The notes under the pieces: generated by a model
Database searches by the model: none
What the model saw: only the letters and a program-made list of their open reading frames with translations
Told to the model about the DNA's origin: nothing
Program-made: the position numbers and the translations under genes
From: Chitinophagales bacterium
GTDB lineage: Bacteria; Bacteroidota; Bacteroidia; Chitinophagales; CAIODY01
NCBI GenBank assembly: GCA_023251415.1
Contig: JAHEYX010000155.1
Coordinates: 1 to 7,412 of the forward strand
Reading direction: 5' to 3'
DNA length: 7,412 bases
Shown: in pieces, positions 5,110 to 7,412 of the stretch
Position numbering within the stretch: position 1 is the first letter of the stretch
Layout of the letters: each line of letters opens with the position of its first letter

Positions 5110-7412
5110 CTACTTTTTACTCTTAATCACTTCAAAGCTTGTACTAATCGTCACGCCATTTTCATCAATAAGCGTGAGGGTGTGTTTGCCGGGTTCAGGA
5201 TTCAAGGGCCATTGATGAACTAGAGTCGTTTCTCCTAAATAATTTTCATCCAAATGCCAATAAATTTTCATCGTTGAATTTTTGTGCGAGGCTTCTACAA
5301 TTACTTTTCCTTGTTGTCCGTCAATTTCGCGCGGTATAATAATTTTTGCATTGGGTTTAGGATAAATAAGTGTCATGGCCTTTTCATTAATTTTCGAATT
5401 GCAATTGACATCAAAAGGCGGCAGTCGTTTATATTCGGGGTGCTTGGCTACATAGTACTTTTCAATTAGCGGTGGCAATACCATAAAATTTTGCATGGTC
5501 AGTTGGTTAATTTCTTCGCAATCGGCATCGACACGCAAACCACTGCGTTTACTAATGGCTACGGGTTTGTGATAGGGACAAGCCATTACAGCCAAACAAG
5601 TTTTCGGTACTTTTTGTTTACTGATTGCTGTACAATAACGCGTAGCGCGATACCCTGATTCTTTGCATAATTCCACTTCTTCAAAACCCATTTCGGCTTT
5701 TGCAAACCAATGTCCCGATGATTTAAGTTGTGAAAACAGTTCGAATAAAATTGGTGCCGCACAATTCAAGCCCGTTAGTCCCGTACGTCCCTCTCCGTTA
5801 GCATTGCCTACCCAAACCGTTATAACATAATCTGGCGTTATTCCTACACACCAGGCATCGCGATTACCAAAACTGGTTCCGGTTTTCCAAGCTATGGTTT
5901 TACTGCTTTCAAATGCTTTCCAATTGCCTTCTTCATCCGGACGGTTCAACTCCGTCATGGCATCAAACATAGTCGAGACGCAGGCTTTATCTAAATAATA
6001 AGTTGCGGATGGCAATGGATGCTTTGCTTCTAACTGCATGGTTTTCGAATTCTGATAACTTAAGCGACGAGCCATATCGGCATAGAGCAAATTCAATTCC
6101 CATACACTAATTTCTGCTCCGCCTAAAATCAAGGATAAGCCGTAATTAGTAGCCGAACGATTAATATTTTTCAATCCCATTTTTCGCAGATCATAATGAA
6201 AGCGTGATAAACCGTAATCGTTCAACAATTTAATCATCGGAATATTTAAGCTGCGACTTAACGCTTCATTGGCAGTTACTGCACCATCGTAAGTTTTGTA
6301 ATAATTCTTTGGTGAGAAGTTGCCGTATTGAACTGGAATATCAGCTATTAACGATTGCGGGGTTATTAAGCCGGACTCTAAACAGCGCTCATATAAAATG
6401 GGTTTTAATACGCTGCCGGTACTGCGTGGCGCTTGTATACAATCAACTTCATTGGCATGTTCTTTTACCTCTTCAACCGAATTGCCGATATAAGCCATCA
6501 CATTACCGGACTTCACTTCGGTTATTAGTAGAGCCCCATTGAATATTTTATTGCCATTTAAAACAGTCATTTGGTTTTGCAGTTGTTGCGCTGCTTGCAA
6601 TTGCGTTTGTTTGTCGATAGTACTGTGAATGATTACTCCGGCTCGTCCGTTATTTACAAAATACTGAAGTAAATGTGGAGCCAGTTGAGGCAGTGCTAAG
6701 GGTTTGCCGGGTAAGGGCTCAGCTAATGCTAAACGGTAGGTAGTTGAATCGATGCACTTCTTTTCGAGCAGGCGTGTCAATAAACGATTGCGCTTCAATA
6801 ATAAACGTTGGTGATTTTTACCCGGATAAATTAAACCGGGCGCATTTGGCAATACAGCTAAGGTGGCGCTTTCGGCCCAACTCAAGTGCGCACAATCTTT
6901 TCCGAAATAGCGCCACGATGCTGCATTCAAACCAACAACATTATTACCAAAGGGAGCATGTGAACAGTATAAATTAAGAATTTCCTTTTTAGAATAACTA
7001 AGCTCTAAACGTGTCGCCAAAACCATTTCGTACAGCTTTTCAAAAAACGTACGCGAAGGGTTTTTACGAAATAAACGCATGGTTTGCATGGTGATGGTAC
7101 TGGCTCCACTGACTACCTTGCCGCGTTTTACATTCTGCACTAATGCTCTTGAAACACCACGCGCACTTATACCCAAATGCTGGTAAAAGGTACGATCTTC
7201 AAATTCCAATAAGCAGGACTCTATTTTAACAGGTACGGTATCCAGTTCCGGAAAACGCCATTGCCCATCTGCCGCAATTCGTGCTCCTAATAGCTCGCCA
7301 TTTCTATCTAGCAAAACGGTAGCATAGGTTGGTTCAAACAATACCTTCGGTAATGCAAAACAATACCAGCATAAAAAAGTAAGCAGACAAAAGAAGCTGA
7401 TCCAGCGTTTGT
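5110..7412 (-). CDS. pbpC: Penicillin-binding protein 1C (bifunctional peptidoglycan synthase), N-terminal residues cut by window
   Basis: The frame is open to the window edge; 766 residues are visible and only a short N-terminal tail is missing. Numbering from the first full codon (7410): a membrane anchor at about 3-20 (WISFFCLLTFLCWYCFAL) places the rest in the periplasm. The GT51 glycosyltransferase domain at about 55-200 has the catalytic Glu71 in EDRTFYQHLG, then SGASTITMQ and RTFFEKLYEMVLATRLE, so it should polymerise lipid II. The transpeptidase domain at about 255-570 has the active-site Ser333 in STGSVLKP (SxxK, Lys336), SLN at 387-389 and KTGTS at 509-513, so it should bind beta-lactams. 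A C-terminal BiPBP_C-type beta domain covers about 674-763 and separates PBP1C from PBP1A and PBP1B. All motifs are intact. TTG at 7341 is not the start, because the membrane anchor lies upstream in the same frame. Relatives are often next to an alpha-2-macroglobulin gene, which would lie beyond the right edge. Confidence 0.95.
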   Translation of the reverse strand, partial: KRWISFFCLLTFLCWYCFALPKVLFEPTYATVLLDRNGELLGARIAADGQWRFPELDTVPVKIESCLLEFEDRTFYQHLGISARGVSRALVQNVKRGKVVSGASTITMQTMRLFRKNPSRTFFEKLYEMVLATRLELSYSKKEILNLYCSHAPFGNNVVGLNAASWRYFGKDCAHLSWAESATLAVLPNAPGLIYPGKNHQRLLLKRNRLLTRLLEKKCIDSTTYRLALAEPLPGKPLALPQLAPHLLQYFVNNGRAGVIIHSTIDKQTQLQAAQQLQNQMTVLNGNKIFNGALLITEVKSGNVMAYIGNSVEEVKEHANEVDCIQAPRSTGSVLKPILYERCLESGLITPQSLIADIPVQYGNFSPKNYYKTYDGAVTANEALSRSLNIPMIKLLNDYGLSRFHYDLRKMGLKNINRSATNYGLSLILGGAEISVWELNLLYADMARRLSYQNSKTMQLEAKHPLPSATYYLDKACVSTMFDAMTELNRPDEEGNWKAFESSKTIAWKTGTSFGNRDAWCVGITPDYVITVWVGNANGEGRTGLTGLNCAAPILFELFSQLKSSGHWFAKAEMGFEEVELCKESGYRATRYCTAISKQKVPKTCLAVMACPYHKPVAISKRSGLRVDADCEEINQLTMQNFMVLPPLIEKYYVAKHPEYKRLPPFDVNCNSKINEKAMTLIYPKPNAKIIIPREIDGQQGKVIVEASHKNSTMKIYWHLDENYLGETTLVHQWPLNPEPGKHTLTLIDENGVTISTSFEVIKSKK

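Noticed and set aside
4868..5215. Plus-strand ORF of 115 codons
   Set aside because: Its first part is the low-G strip and hairpins, its last third is antisense to PBP1C; composition is low-complexity (Thr, Asn, Ile) and no family is recognised.
5110..7341. PBP1C starting at TTG 7341
   Set aside because: The same frame continues upstream through a hydrophobic membrane anchor to the window edge without a stop; the true start lies outside the window.

Overview
The window looks like a piece of a Bacteroidota chromosome. The evidence is moderate-to-low GC, signal peptides ending in SFGQ, a short N-terminal lipoprotein signal, weak or absent Shine-Dalgarno sequences, and protein families typical of the phylum. 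All five supported genes lie on the minus strand, so transcription runs from high to low coordinates. I cannot name a genus.

Layout in transcription order. A penicillin-binding protein 1C gene (5110-7412) enters from the right edge; it lacks only its first residues and ends at 5110. A 469-base gap (4641-5109) follows. It holds several inverted repeats and two questionable ORFs. Next comes a two-gene unit 34 bases apart: a GT28/MurG-like glycosyltransferase (3603-4640) and a family 1 glycoside hydrolase of beta-glucosidase type (2237-3568). Then there is a gap of about 1.5 kb without a convincing gene (736-2236). At the left edge are a small outer-membrane beta-barrel protein (214-735) and the start of a lipoprotein gene (1-217, cut by the window). 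These two overlap by four bases (ATGA) and should be translationally coupled.

The most unusual part is 1666-2214, directly downstream of the glycoside hydrolase. Nine hairpin-forming inverted repeats follow one another. The last seven (1878-2175) lie back to back, with centres about 43 bases apart. The arms differ in sequence from one hairpin to the next, yet each left arm is matched by its own right arm, so the fold is kept while the sequence is not. On top of this lies a longer direct repeat of 235-236 bases, about 2.3 copies, which equals about 5.5 hairpin units. The block is more GC-rich than the very AT-rich 0.9 kb beside it. I know of no named element with this architecture. It could be a structured RNA, a cruciform or protein-binding array, or a quasi-palindrome formed by template switching.

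Functionally the genes point to the cell envelope and sugar metabolism: peptidoglycan polymerisation (PBP1C), an envelope or glycolipid glycosyltransferase paired with a cytoplasmic beta-glycosidase, and an outer-membrane barrel/lipoprotein pair. The roles of the last two pairs are inferred from family and context only.
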